From Cellulomonas chengniuliangii (GTDB taxonomy: Bacteria; Actinomycetota; Actinomycetes; Actinomycetales; Cellulomonadaceae), in the NCBI RefSeq assembly GCF_024508335.1, contig NZ_CP101988.1, positions 1,364,001 through 1,428,000 of the forward strand: DNA of 64,000 nt, written 5' to 3'. This document shows positions 8,637 through 17,332 of this stretch, piece by piece (the first letter of the stretch is position 1; the number at the start of each line of letters is the position of its first letter). A program made the position numbers and the translations under genes. The notes below the pieces were generated by a model. It was not told the DNA's origin, searched no databases, and saw only the letters and a list, made by a program, of their open reading frames with translations.

Positions 8637-10912
8637 CGGCCATGGCTCCCGTCCGGACGAACGCCCCCACGGCCCCACCACGACGACGCAGGGGGGCGCC
8701 GTGGTGGAGGGACATCATCCTCGGTGTCCGGCTGAGCGTCGGGGGAGGGCGGGCAGGGTGGTCCCGGCTCGCCCTGATCGCCGGGGGAGTGGGCGTCGGG
8801 GTGGCCGTGCTGCTCGTCGCCACCGCCATCCCCTCGGCGATGAGCGCCCGCGAGGGGCGCATGGCTGATCGCCACCCGGTCTCCCAGATGGTCGGCGAGT
8901 CCACCCCGACGGACAGCTCTGTGATCATCCAGGCCATCCGGTCCGACTTCCGCGCGAGCGCCATCGAGGGCCGGCTGATCCAGCCCGAGGGCGGCGACCC
9001 CGTGCTCCCGCCGGGCGTCGACCGGATTCCCGCCCCGGGAGAGATCCTGCTCTCGCCTGCGCTGGCCCGGCTGATGGACTCGGAGGACGGCGAGGCGCTG
9101 CGGGGCCGGTGGAGCGACGACATCGTCGGCGAGATCGGCGAGGAGGGCTTGTCGGGGCCGAAGGAGCTCACCTTCTACCTCGGGGCGGACGGCCTCGAGA
9201 AGAAGGAGTTCGCAGACCGCGTCACCGCGTTCGGGGGAGCGCAGCCGGGCGCGGGCGCGGAGGCCGCGTGGCTTGTGCTCGGCATGCTCGCCGCAGTGGT
9301 GGTGCTGATGCCCGTGGTGATCTTCATCATCACGGCGATCCGGGTCGGCGGCGAGGCGCGCGACCGACGGCTCGCCGCGGTGCGGCTGGTTGGCGCGGAC
9401 GTCGGCATGACCCGGCGGATCGCCGCGGGCGAGACCCTCGCGGGGGCCGTCCTCGGGCTGCTGGGCGGCGGGGCGCTGTTCGCCTTCGTGGCGCGGTTCA
9501 TCCACCAAGTGGTCCCCGCCGAGTTGAGCTTCTTCCCCGGCGAGTTCCGCCCGGTGCCGCTCTACGCGGCGCTGGTTCTCATCCTCGTTCCGGTCGCGTC
9601 CGTGCTGGTGACGGTCTCGGCGATGCAACGCGTCGTGGTCGAGCCGCTCGGCGTCGTGCGGCGCGGCGTCGCCCGGTCGCGCCGCCTGTGGTGGCGCCTC
9701 CCGCTCATCGTCGTCGGGCTCGGCCTGATCGCCGTCCCCTGGTCCAGCAGGGGATCCGACGACGGGGGAGGAAATGTGGCCATGGCCGCCCTCGCGGCCG
9801 GGCTCGTCTCCCTGTTCACGGGGGTCGTGCTCATCCTTCCGTGGCTCGTGGAGGCGACGGTCCGGCGTATGCGGCCCGGCGGCGTCGCGCGCCAGCTCGC
9901 CGTGCGACGTCTCCAGCTCGAGAGCGGCACGGCCTCCCGCGCCGTCTCCGGGATCGCCGTCTCGGTCGCCGGCCTCATCGCCCTCCACGGGGCGTTCGGG
10001 GCGGTCGGCCAGCAGCTCAGCGAGGGCGAGAGCCCGTGGACGGAGGTCACCGGCGCCCAGGAGGGATGGGTCGAGGACCTGCCGGCTGTGCAGGACGCCC
10101 ACCCCGTCGTCAATGCCTGGGGGCCAGTTCGGGTGGTGATCGGCTCGTGCGCCGTCCTGACGCACTGGGCGCCGGTGGACTCGTGCCAGGACGGTGACGT
10201 CTTCACCATCGAGCGGGACGACTCCCCGGCGCTGGCGGCGGGAGACACGGTCGAGCTCAGCGGCGCCGACGAGGGCACGGACGTGCGGTGGGCCCTGCCC
10301 AGCACCACCCGTGCCGTGGCGTCGACCGACTGGTGGGGGCCGCAGGTGCTCGCGACGCCCGGCGCCGTCGATGGCCTCGCGATCGACAGGTCCGACGTCG
10401 ACCTGTTGGTGGCGCTCGACCCATCCGTGCCCGACGCGATCGACCACCTGCGCACCGCGGTGTCCCAGCACAGCGTCACCGCGCGCGTCGAGTCAGGGTC
10501 CGCGCGGTACGAGGGGGCGATGAGCACCGCGCAGCAGGTGCTGATGGGCGTCAGCATCGCCATCCTGGTCATGATCGGGGCGAGTCTGCTGGTGAACATG
10601 CTCGAACAGCTGCGCGAGCGGCGACAGCTGCTCGCGGTGCTGCTCGCCTTCGGGACGCGTCGCAGCACGTTGAGCGGCTCGGTGCTCTACCAGGTCGCGA
10701 TCCCGGTGGTGCTGGGGGTGGCCCTGGCGGTGATCACCGGCACCGGCATCTCGATGATCCTCCAGTCCGTGCTCGAGACGCCGGTCCAGGTGGACGTGGG
10801 CGGCATCGCGGCCACAGCGGGGGTGGGCGTGGCCGTGGTGCTGCTGGCCACCGCCGCCACGCTTCCTTTGCTGTGGCGGCTGACCAGCGCGGCGGGCCTG
10901 CGCACCGAGTGA
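8633..10912 (+). CDS. FtsX-family ABC transporter permease
   Basis: A 759-residue membrane protein, the partner of the ATPase at 7953. An N-terminal membrane segment (LALIAGGVGVGVAVLLVATA, about residues 44-64) precedes an extracellular domain, a central group of membrane segments (residues 215-420), a second extracellular domain and a final three-segment FtsX block near the C-terminus (VLMGVSIAILVMIGASLLVN onward). The layout with two FtsX halves matches bacitracin/drug-type exporters. With the PadR gene it forms an inducible efflux unit. The substrate is unknown. Confidence 0.9.
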   Translation: MTAMAPVRTNAPTAPPRRRRGAPWWRDIILGVRLSVGGGRAGWSRLALIAGGVGVGVAVLLVATAIPSAMSAREGRMADRHPVSQMVGESTPTDSSVIIQAIRSDFRASAIEGRLIQPEGGDPVLPPGVDRIPAPGEILLSPALARLMDSEDGEALRGRWSDDIVGEIGEEGLSGPKELTFYLGADGLEKKEFADRVTAFGGAQPGAGAEAAWLVLGMLAAVVVLMPVVIFIITAIRVGGEARDRRLAAVRLVGADVGMTRRIAAGETLAGAVLGLLGGGALFAFVARFIHQVVPAELSFFPGEFRPVPLYAALVLILVPVASVLVTVSAMQRVVVEPLGVVRRGVARSRRLWWRLPLIVVGLGLIAVPWSSRGSDDGGGNVAMAALAAGLVSLFTGVVLILPWLVEATVRRMRPGGVARQLAVRRLQLESGTASRAVSGIAVSVAGLIALHGAFGAVGQQLSEGESPWTEVTGAQEGWVEDLPAVQDAHPVVNAWGPVRVVIGSCAVLTHWAPVDSCQDGDVFTIERDDSPALAAGDTVELSGADEGTDVRWALPSTTRAVASTDWWGPQVLATPGAVDGLAIDRSDVDLLVALDPSVPDAIDHLRTAVSQHSVTARVESGSARYEGAMSTAQQVLMGVSIAILVMIGASLLVNMLEQLRERRQLLAVLLAFGTRRSTLSGSVLYQVAIPVVLGVALAVITGTGISMILQSVLETPVQVDVGGIAATAGVGVAVVLLATAATLPLLWRLTSAAGLRTE

Positions 10913-10933
10913 CGCGCAGTGCTAGGTGAACAC

Positions 10934-10972
10934 CGCCGCACCGGCCTGCTTCCAGAGCAGGCCGGTGCGGCG
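10934..10972. terminator. Bidirectional hairpin terminator
   Basis: A perfect 16-bp stem (10934-10949 with 10957-10972) around a 7-base loop lies between the convergent permease gene (ends 10912) and chemoreceptor gene (ends 11004). Position and stability fit a shared terminator. Confidence 0.8.
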
Positions 10973-11003
10973 TCTCGCGTGGTCCAGCTTTCGCTGGTGG
11001 ACG

Positions 11004-12674
11004 TCAGTAGGTGAAGGTGTCGACCTGGGAGCGCAGGTCGGAGGACATGCGGGCGAGCTCGTCCACGGCGGCGCCCATCTGGCTGACGACGGCGGCGTTC
11101 GACTCGGCCGCGGAGGCGACGCCGGTGATGTTCGCGGCGATCTCCCCTGAACCGGAGGCCGCCTCGCCCACTCCGCGCGACATCTCGTTCGTGGTGGCGG
11201 TTTGCTCCTCGACCGCGGAGGCGATGGTGAGCTGGAAGTCGTTGATGGTCGCAATGATCTGGGAGATCTCGCCGATGGCGTCGACCGCGCCCGCGGTGTC
11301 GGCTTGGATGGCCTCGACGCGGCGGGCGATGTCCTCGGTGGCCCGGGCGGTCTCGGAGGCCAGCTCCTTGACCTCGCCGGCCACGACGGCGAACCCCTTG
11401 CCGGCCTCGCCGGCGCGGGCGGCCTCGATCGTCGCGTTGAGGGCCAGCAGGTTGGTCTGCTCGGCGATCGACGTGATGACCTTGACGACGTTGCCGATCT
11501 CCTCGGAGGACGTGCCGAGCTTCGCGACCCGCTCGTTCGTTGACGCGGCGACCCCGGTGGCCCGCTCGGCCACGCGTGCCGCCTCGTTCGCGTTCAGGGC
11601 GATCTCCCGGATCGAGGCGCCCATCTGCTCGGAGCCCGCCGCCACGGCCTGGACGCTGCGGTTGACCTGCTCGGCGGCCGCGGCCACCACCCCGGCCTGC
11701 ACGCTGGTCTCCTGCGACCCGGCGGCCACCTGCACGTTCGCAGCAGACAGCTCCTCTGCCGACGCGGCCACCGCGTCTGCCGTTCCGGCGACGCCCCCGA
11801 TGAGGTTGCGCAGCGAGTCCTGCGCCTCGCCCAAGCCACGTGCCATGTCCCCGAGCTCGTCGCGCGAGCGGACGACAGGGCGCACCGTCAGGTCACCGCG
11901 AGCCAGGGCGTCGACGGAGCGCTTCACCTCGGTCACCGAGCGGCGGATCCCGATGCTCAGCCATGCGCCCACCGCCGCGGCGACCAGCATGCCAGTCACG
12001 GCGACGAGCATCCCGAGCATCGTCGCTCTGGCGGCCTCGGACTCCGCTTCCTCCGCCATGGCGTTCATCGCCTCGGTGACCTCGGCCTCCACCTCAGTCA
12101 GGCTGGCGACCATCGCAGTTCCCTGCTCACCCATGCCGCCGCTCCGGAGCTTGAGGAAAGCGGCCGAGTCGGCGTTCCGGGCGGCGTCGAACGCGTCGCT
12201 CTCGACGGCGGCGCGGTACTCGCTGAGCGACGACGTGAACGCTGCCCAACTGGCGGGCTCGCCACCCATGTGCGAGTCGAACTCCGCCAAGAACACCACG
12301 CCAGCGTCATCGACTGTGTCGAACGCGCCGCTGACAGTCGACATCTGCGCGGTTGCCCCGTTCTTCCCGACGACGACCAGGTACGGAATCTGCATGCGGG
12401 TGTTCCACAGCGCGTCCTTGAGGCCGGTCAGCGACGCGGCGACCGTGGACTGCGTGTCCGCCAGCTCGGAGGACGCGTCCGCGACGGTCCTGAGCGACTT
12501 CGTGGAGTAGGCGCTCAACCCGCCTGTCAGCGCCATGGCCAGGCCCACCAGGGCGCCGATCTTCATGCCGACCGTGAACCTCCGCCCGCCGGGCGCGCTC
12601 GCGGCGCCAGCGTCAGCGGCTCCCGCCTGCGTACCACTGGACCCTGACATCGCCGACGACTCCGCAAGCACCAC
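11004..12674 (-). CDS. Methyl-accepting chemotaxis protein, full length
   Basis: A 556-residue chemoreceptor. Two membrane segments (about residues 38-58 and 226-250) flank a periplasmic-side four-helix ligand domain. A HAMP domain follows ([20 protein letters not shown]), then the long signalling coiled coil with tip [19 protein letters not shown] and [13 protein letters not shown]. No CheR-tethering pentapeptide is seen at the end (QVDTFTY). I chose GTG 12674 because GGGGAGAAG lies just upstream; ATG 12650 is an alternative. No che genes are nearby. The signalling region is nearly the same as in the fragment at 1-538, in inverted orientation. Confidence 0.9.
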   Translation of the reverse strand: MVLAESSAMSGSSGTQAGAADAGAASAPGGRRFTVGMKIGALVGLAMALTGGLSAYSTKSLRTVADASSELADTQSTVAASLTGLKDALWNTRMQIPYLVVVGKNGATAQMSTVSGAFDTVDDAGVVFLAEFDSHMGGEPASWAAFTSSLSEYRAAVESDAFDAARNADSAAFLKLRSGGMGEQGTAMVASLTEVEAEVTEAMNAMAEEAESEAARATMLGMLVAVTGMLVAAAVGAWLSIGIRRSVTEVKRSVDALARGDLTVRPVVRSRDELGDMARGLGEAQDSLRNLIGGVAGTADAVAASAEELSAANVQVAAGSQETSVQAGVVAAAAEQVNRSVQAVAAGSEQMGASIREIALNANEAARVAERATGVAASTNERVAKLGTSSEEIGNVVKVITSIAEQTNLLALNATIEAARAGEAGKGFAVVAGEVKELASETARATEDIARRVEAIQADTAGAVDAIGEISQIIATINDFQLTIASAVEEQTATTNEMSRGVGEAASGSGEIAANITGVASAAESNAAVVSQMGAAVDELARMSSDLRSQVDTFTY

Positions 12675-13014
12675 TCGACTTCTCCCCACGCGCTCCGGGC
12701 CGCGGGACGCTCCCGGTGGCCACGCAGATCCCATCGGCCGTCAACGGATAGTGGGGACGGAAACATGGTGTGATCCACATCATGCGTGGGGCATCTCATT
12801 GCGCGTGTTTGACCTAGGTTGTCGCTTAGTCACCCTCGTCGGCCTTCCCGCCCACCCTCTGCGTTGGGGGGCAGCCGAGACCCCGACGAGCCTCTCCTGC
12901 CACGTGTGGACCGCTCTACTCGCCCCTTCCGGCATCCGGACGGCCTGCCCGCTTCCCCCAGGACTGATACCGGCATCGGTTCGGGGGTGTCGGTGTCGAG
13001 CGCGAGGTGCGACC
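12675..13014. other. Intergenic tract, divergent promoters presumed
   Basis: About 340 bases between the divergent chemoreceptor gene and the hydrolase gene. I see no convincing coding frame. It must hold both promoters, but no clear -35/-10 pair stands out. Confidence 0.5.
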
Positions 13015-13596
13015 ATGTCGTCGGTGAACCCCCTGAACTCGATGAACGCGGTCCCGGTCTTCGTCGCGGGCATCGGCAACTCGGGTCCCGAGCACTGGCA
13101 GACGTTGTGGCACGCCGAGCTGGCGCACAGCGTGTGGGTGGAGCATTCGTCGTGGGACGCGCCGGTGCGCGACGTGTGGGTGCGCGAGCTCGACGAGGCC
13201 CTCAGAGCCGTTGACGGGCCGAAGGTGCTGGTGGCGCACAGCCTCGGGTGCACGCTCGTCACCGAGTGGGCGGCGCAGCACAAGGACGAGGGCGTGGTCG
13301 CCGCGCTGCTCGTGGCAATGCCGGACGTCCACGGCCCCGTCTTCCCCGGCGAGGCGGTCGGGTTCGACACACCAGAGCTCCATGACCTGCCATTCCGGAC
13401 CGTGCTGGTCGCCAGCCAGGACGACCCGTACGGCGCCTTCGCGCACGCCGAGGGCGCGGCGGCCACGCTCGGTGCCGAGTTGGTGGACGTTGGCGCCCTC
13501 GGCCACATCAACTCCCTGTCTGGCCTCGGGCGCTGGACACAGGGGCGGGCTCTGCTCGATGCGTTGCTGACAGCGCGCCGTGGAGCCGACGACTGA
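13015..13596 (+). CDS. RBBP9/YdeN-type alpha/beta hydrolase
   Basis: A 193-residue serine hydrolase of the RBBP9/YdeN family. The opening FVAGIGNSGPEHWQTLW carries the family G-N-S-x-P-x-H-W pattern. The nucleophile elbow is VAHSLGCTL (Ser of G/A-H-S-L-G), the acid is probably in ASQDDPYG and the catalytic His in GALGHINSLSGLG. The physiological substrate in bacteria is unknown. GAGG at 13004-13007 supports ATG 13015. Confidence 0.92.
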   Translation: MSSVNPLNSMNAVPVFVAGIGNSGPEHWQTLWHAELAHSVWVEHSSWDAPVRDVWVRELDEALRAVDGPKVLVAHSLGCTLVTEWAAQHKDEGVVAALLVAMPDVHGPVFPGEAVGFDTPELHDLPFRTVLVASQDDPYGAFAHAEGAAATLGAELVDVGALGHINSLSGLGRWTQGRALLDALLTARRGADD

Positions 13597-14195
13597 CTCG
13601 CGAGCCGTGCAGGGTGGGATCACGCACACGTTCGACGGCCCCGCCTGGGCAATCGCCATATCGTGCATACTCGCCTCGAAAAGCGCATACCGGACACCGC
13701 TAGCGCCGGAGGGGGAGCCGCGAAACGCCGCGTCGAACCGCGCCTGCCGTCGGGGCACGTCTCGGCGGCGATGCCGCCTGCCCGCTTCCCGGGTCCTGCG
13801 CGGCAGCCTGGACGGAGGGCGCCACACCGAGGAGCGCGAAGGGTGATGAGCGCGGCCGCCGCGTTGCGAGACCGCAGTACGGCGCCCCCGATGCCGTGAA
13901 CCGCCACCACTCGGCGCCCGGCCGCAGCCTGGAGTGGCAGGAACTGTGGCAAAGGGGCGAGCCGTCTCGCACGTCGCCTCTGGGGCGAACCTAGGGCCAC
14001 AAGTGAGGAGGCGCCAGCCCCGCCACTAGCTTTTCGCCGCCCGGACCAATGGCTGGTCGCCCCGAGATGGGTCGGCGCGCCTTCTGCCCGCCCGTCACCA
14101 TCCCCGGGCGCCGCGAGAGGTTGGTGCTCGGCGGCGTGCTGACGGCCGTCGACCCGCAGCCGCACGGTGGGCGATAAGGTCCCCGCGATGGGCTA

Positions 14196-14642
14196 CTAGT
14201 GGCCCGTGCCAACTGGAAGAGCGCGCGCTGAGCGGTCTGAAGCGCTGAACCTGAGGGCCACCATGCCCGCGCCTACATGACAGTCGACGACTTGCACCGT
14301 GGGGCGGCGATCAGAGATCTCACCTGCCGCGATGAGCAGGGCGGGGTAGTCCCAGTCATGTGTGGGGTCACCAAGGGCGGGAAATGGCCGGGTGCTGGGC
14401 AGTTCAGAGGTGTAGCCATCGACGTCGGCCTGCGCCGCGCGCTTCGTGAGGTACGCCGGGGCTCTCGTCTCCTCAAGGACCGCGATCGGGTTTGCGGTGC
14501 CGCCCCACGCCTGGCACAGCCGTCGCACCATCGACTCTGCGTCCGTGATGTCTGAGACACAGCGAATCGTCCGATGCGGACGGAGGGCCACCGTCGCGCC
14601 GTGCAGCCCGGCCAGGAGCTCGCTGCCCAATACAGACTTCAT
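14196..14642 (-). pseudogene. Probable truncated hypothetical gene (N-terminal part)
   Basis: From ATG 14642 the minus strand reads MKSVLGSELLAGLHGATVAL, then LRPHRTIRCVSD and LCQAWGGTANPIAVLEE, a composition typical of a real protein. The frame stops after about 148 residues with a tail that no longer looks like folded protein (SDRSARALPVGTGH). I do not recognise the family; the impression is the N-terminal part of a larger island-type protein. The upstream in-frame extension is the (Arg-Gly-Ser)n translation of the 9-bp repeat and is unlikely to be native. Confidence 0.4.
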
Positions 14643-14658
14643 CCCGATGATGCTCGCA

Positions 14659-14727
14659 CCTCGGGAGCCTCGGGAGCCTCGGGAGCCTCGGGAGCCTCGG
14701 GAGCCTCGGGAGCCTCGGGAGCCTCGG
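14659..14727. repeat. 9-bp tandem repeat, seven perfect units plus a partial
   Basis: CCTCGGGAG is repeated head to tail seven times without a mismatch at 14659-14721, followed by CCTCGG. It lies immediately upstream of the truncated minus-strand gene, in whose extended frame it would encode an Arg-Gly-Ser repeat. Perfect copies imply recent slippage or expansion. Confidence 0.95.
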
Positions 14728-15223
14728 ACGCCGGTCCGACGCGGACGGACCGGCGATCTCTCTTGACCTCCTGGCATCTGGTCGCGCTCGCTCGACTGGT
14801 GTCGCCTCCGCTTCTGGCGCTTCGCGAACGATCCGAACCCGCCGGGTGCGACGGAAGTACTCGGGGTCTTTAGCCCCTCGAGGTGTGGAAATGCCGAGTC
14901 AGCTTCAGGGAGTGGACCGGTCGCCCGGACGGCTGCACGGCGAGCGTGCCGCCGCGGTAGCGGCGATGTTGCAGGACGATCACCGAGCCAGCCGAACGAC
15001 GGACGTCAGGTGCTCTCGGCGCGTGGCGTCGCGGCTGCGGCTGACGCCCGCGCTACGACCAAACCTAGACGGTTGACCAAGACAATCGTCCAAGTCGTGT
15101 TTGGAGGAAAGCAACAAAAAAACTCCTGAATCTTTGTTCGGTGTTCGCCCGCAACATTGGCGAACCGCTGTCATGGTCATCGATGACTGCAGTTCCGGGG
15201 GTCAAGGGGGGCAAGTCAAAACG

Positions 15224-17284
15224 ATGTCAAGGGGACAGCTTGACGTTTCGACGCTGATCCCGTTCGTGCCCACCCGGCGTTCCGAGATCGAGCCGTTCGC
15301 GGAGCTGGTCAGGGCAGGACGGTCGGGCCGGCTGTGGCAGGGCCAGGCGACGCGCGTCGAGACGTTCCAGGCGTTCGCGAACGTGCTGGGCTCGGGCGAG
15401 CGGTTCGCCGCCGGCACGGGCGTGACGCTGATGCCGCTGCGGCACCCGTACGAGGCCGCGATCCAGGCGCGCAGCCTCGCGATCCTCAGCGGTGAGCCGG
15501 TGATCGCCGGCTTCGGCCCCGGGTCGGTCCAGTTCCAGCAGTCGCTGCTCGGCGAGCCCTACGCGAAGCCCCTCGTCGCAGCCCGCGAGTACCTCCAGGT
15601 CGTCACGCAGCTCCTCCGGGAGGGGACGGCCGACCTGGACGGGCAGTACTTCCGCGTGCACGCCACCCTGCCGTTGATGGTCGCCCCGCGCGTGGACGTC
15701 GGCCTTGGCGTCCTGCGGCCCGGGATGGCCCGGCTGGCGGGCCGGGTGGCGGACGCGGCGATCACCTGGCTCACACCGGCGTCCTACCTGCGGGACGTCG
15801 TCGGGCCGGCCCTCCAGGAGGGCGCCGCCGACGCAGGACGGACCGTTCCCCGCCAGGTCGCCATGGTGCCGTTCGCCCTCCTCGAGCCCGGTCGGGACAT
15901 CGAGGAGATCGTGCTCGCGAGCAACGAGGGGCACCTCGCGCAGCCCCACTACCTCGACATGCTCGCGACGTCGGGGATCGACGTCGCGACGAGCGACCCG
16001 GGCTCCCAGGCGCGTGCGCTGGTCAAGGGAGGTGCGTTCCTCCTCGGCACGCCGGCGGAGATCGCCGAGCAGCTGGACGCCTACCGTGCCGCCGGGGTGG
16101 GCGAGGTCGTGCTCAACGCCACCGGGGTCGCGCGCACGCTCGGTGCCCGCCACGCGCTCGCCGACCTCGAGGCCGTCATCGACGAGTGGCGGGGGCCGTC
16201 GCCCGCGCTGGTGAACGGCCGCCGCTCGACGACGGCCCGCCGCGATGCGTCCGACGAGCGACCGGCACCGACGATGCGTGCGGTCGGCGCGCGGCTGCTG
16301 TCCTGGGCGGCCGGCGAGGCCCCCGACGCCGGGACGCCCGCCGGGCGGGTGGTCGTGCTGGCCGACGCCGCCCACCTCGAGCCGCTCCTCGACGGTGAGC
16401 TGGTCGACCCCACCACGCTCGTGCTCGCGCCGCGCACACCGGGTGCGCCCGCCGTCGCGGGTGCCGTGGTGCGCTACACGGGCCGGCTGGACCTGCCCTC
16501 GACGACGTGCGCGGTCATCGGGAGCGAAACCTACCTCGACGTCACGACGTACTCGAGCACGCGCCCGCTGGCCGAAGGACCGCGGCTGGTCCGGTTCGTC
16601 GACGACGCGGACGTCCACCAGCTCGTCGGCGACGTCGGGGCGGCGCGCGAGACCGGCACCTTCCCCGCGCTGCTCCTGCACGGCGCCGTGCACCTCACCG
16701 ACCTGCCGGCGCTCGGCGTCCCCACCTCGCGCGGGGGCCCCGCGCACCGGCTCTTCGTGGCCGCCGACGGGTCGTGCGCGGTCGCGCCGGGCGCGCCCGT
16801 CCTCGGAGCCGTGACCGACCCGCTCTCCGCTCTGGAGTCGCAGTGGTCGGCGTCGACGGGGCCGGCCGACGGTCCGCGGCCGACCGCAGGTGCCGGCACC
16901 GCCTGGGCTGCGCTGGCCGACGCGGTGGCAGCCGACCCCTGGCTGCCCCGGTACGTCCAGGCGGTGCGGCTGCTGCGCACGCTCGCCGTCCGCGGGATCC
17001 GCGACGTCCACGTCTCCGGCTTCGGTGCGCACCTCGCCGACGGGGTCGGCGCCGAGGTGGCGCCGCTCCCGACAGATCCGCTGGTCAGCTGGAACGACCG
17101 GTCCGCCTACCTGGGGGACCCGGTGACCGGTCGGTCGTTCGCCGTCGGCACCGGGGTGGCGCAGATCGTCGACGCCCTTGTGCGCTTCGGATCGGACTGC
17201 GTCGGGACGCTCGTGCGCCCCGAGCACGCCCAGCAGGTACGAGAACGTCTTGACGGTCTCGGGGTGACCCTGCGCCTGCACTGA
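15224..17284 (+). CDS. Luciferase-like F420/FMN oxidoreductase fused to a daptide RiPP-recognition (MpaB-like) module
   Basis: A 686-residue fusion. Residues 1-325 are a luciferase-like TIM barrel (LDVSTLIPFVPTRRSE start, GTGVTLMPLRHPYEAA, VIAGFGPGS, LEPGRDIEEIVLASNEGH), a family that uses F420 or FMN. After a linker, residues 351-686 align with the 346-residue proteins at 17333 and 28002, ending in a PqqD-like RRE segment (RSAYLGDPVTGRSFAVGTGV). An in-frame ATG at 16274 marks the junction. By analogy with LLM reductases of lexapeptide-type clusters it could reduce dehydro-amino acids to D-residues, the fused module bringing the precursor. Start: ATG 15224 fits the family N-terminus, with AAGGGGGG 12 bases upstream; a TTG at 15101 opens the same frame but the extra residues look non-native. 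Confidence 0.85.
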   Translation: MSRGQLDVSTLIPFVPTRRSEIEPFAELVRAGRSGRLWQGQATRVETFQAFANVLGSGERFAAGTGVTLMPLRHPYEAAIQARSLAILSGEPVIAGFGPGSVQFQQSLLGEPYAKPLVAAREYLQVVTQLLREGTADLDGQYFRVHATLPLMVAPRVDVGLGVLRPGMARLAGRVADAAITWLTPASYLRDVVGPALQEGAADAGRTVPRQVAMVPFALLEPGRDIEEIVLASNEGHLAQPHYLDMLATSGIDVATSDPGSQARALVKGGAFLLGTPAEIAEQLDAYRAAGVGEVVLNATGVARTLGARHALADLEAVIDEWRGPSPALVNGRRSTTARRDASDERPAPTMRAVGARLLSWAAGEAPDAGTPAGRVVVLADAAHLEPLLDGELVDPTTLVLAPRTPGAPAVAGAVVRYTGRLDLPSTTCAVIGSETYLDVTTYSSTRPLAEGPRLVRFVDDADVHQLVGDVGAARETGTFPALLLHGAVHLTDLPALGVPTSRGGPAHRLFVAADGSCAVAPGAPVLGAVTDPLSALESQWSASTGPADGPRPTAGAGTAWAALADAVAADPWLPRYVQAVRLLRTLAVRGIRDVHVSGFGAHLADGVGAEVAPLPTDPLVSWNDRSAYLGDPVTGRSFAVGTGVAQIVDALVRFGSDCVGTLVRPEHAQQVRERLDGLGVTLRLH

Positions 17285-17332
17285 CGCCGCCCCGCCCACC
17301 GCACACCCGACAGCCACGAGGACAGGACACAC

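Larger units (their letters stand above)
13597..15223. other. Gene-poor tract left of the RiPP cluster
   Basis: About 1.6 kb with weak coding signal on both strands. It contains a probable truncated gene (14196-14642, minus strand), a 9-bp tandem repeat (14659-14727) and, at 15095-15180, an unusually AT-rich stretch for this genome that leads into the first cluster gene. Codon-position GC bias is poor through most of it, which suggests decayed DNA. Confidence 0.55.

Noticed and set aside
14659-14727. CRISPR array
   Set aside because: The 9-bp units are contiguous without spacers; it is a simple tandem repeat.
15101-15223. N-terminal extension of the LLM protein from the TTG codon at 15101
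   Set aside because: Luciferase-like proteins of this group begin at the residues encoded from ATG 15224; the extra 41 residues are polar and lack family resemblance.
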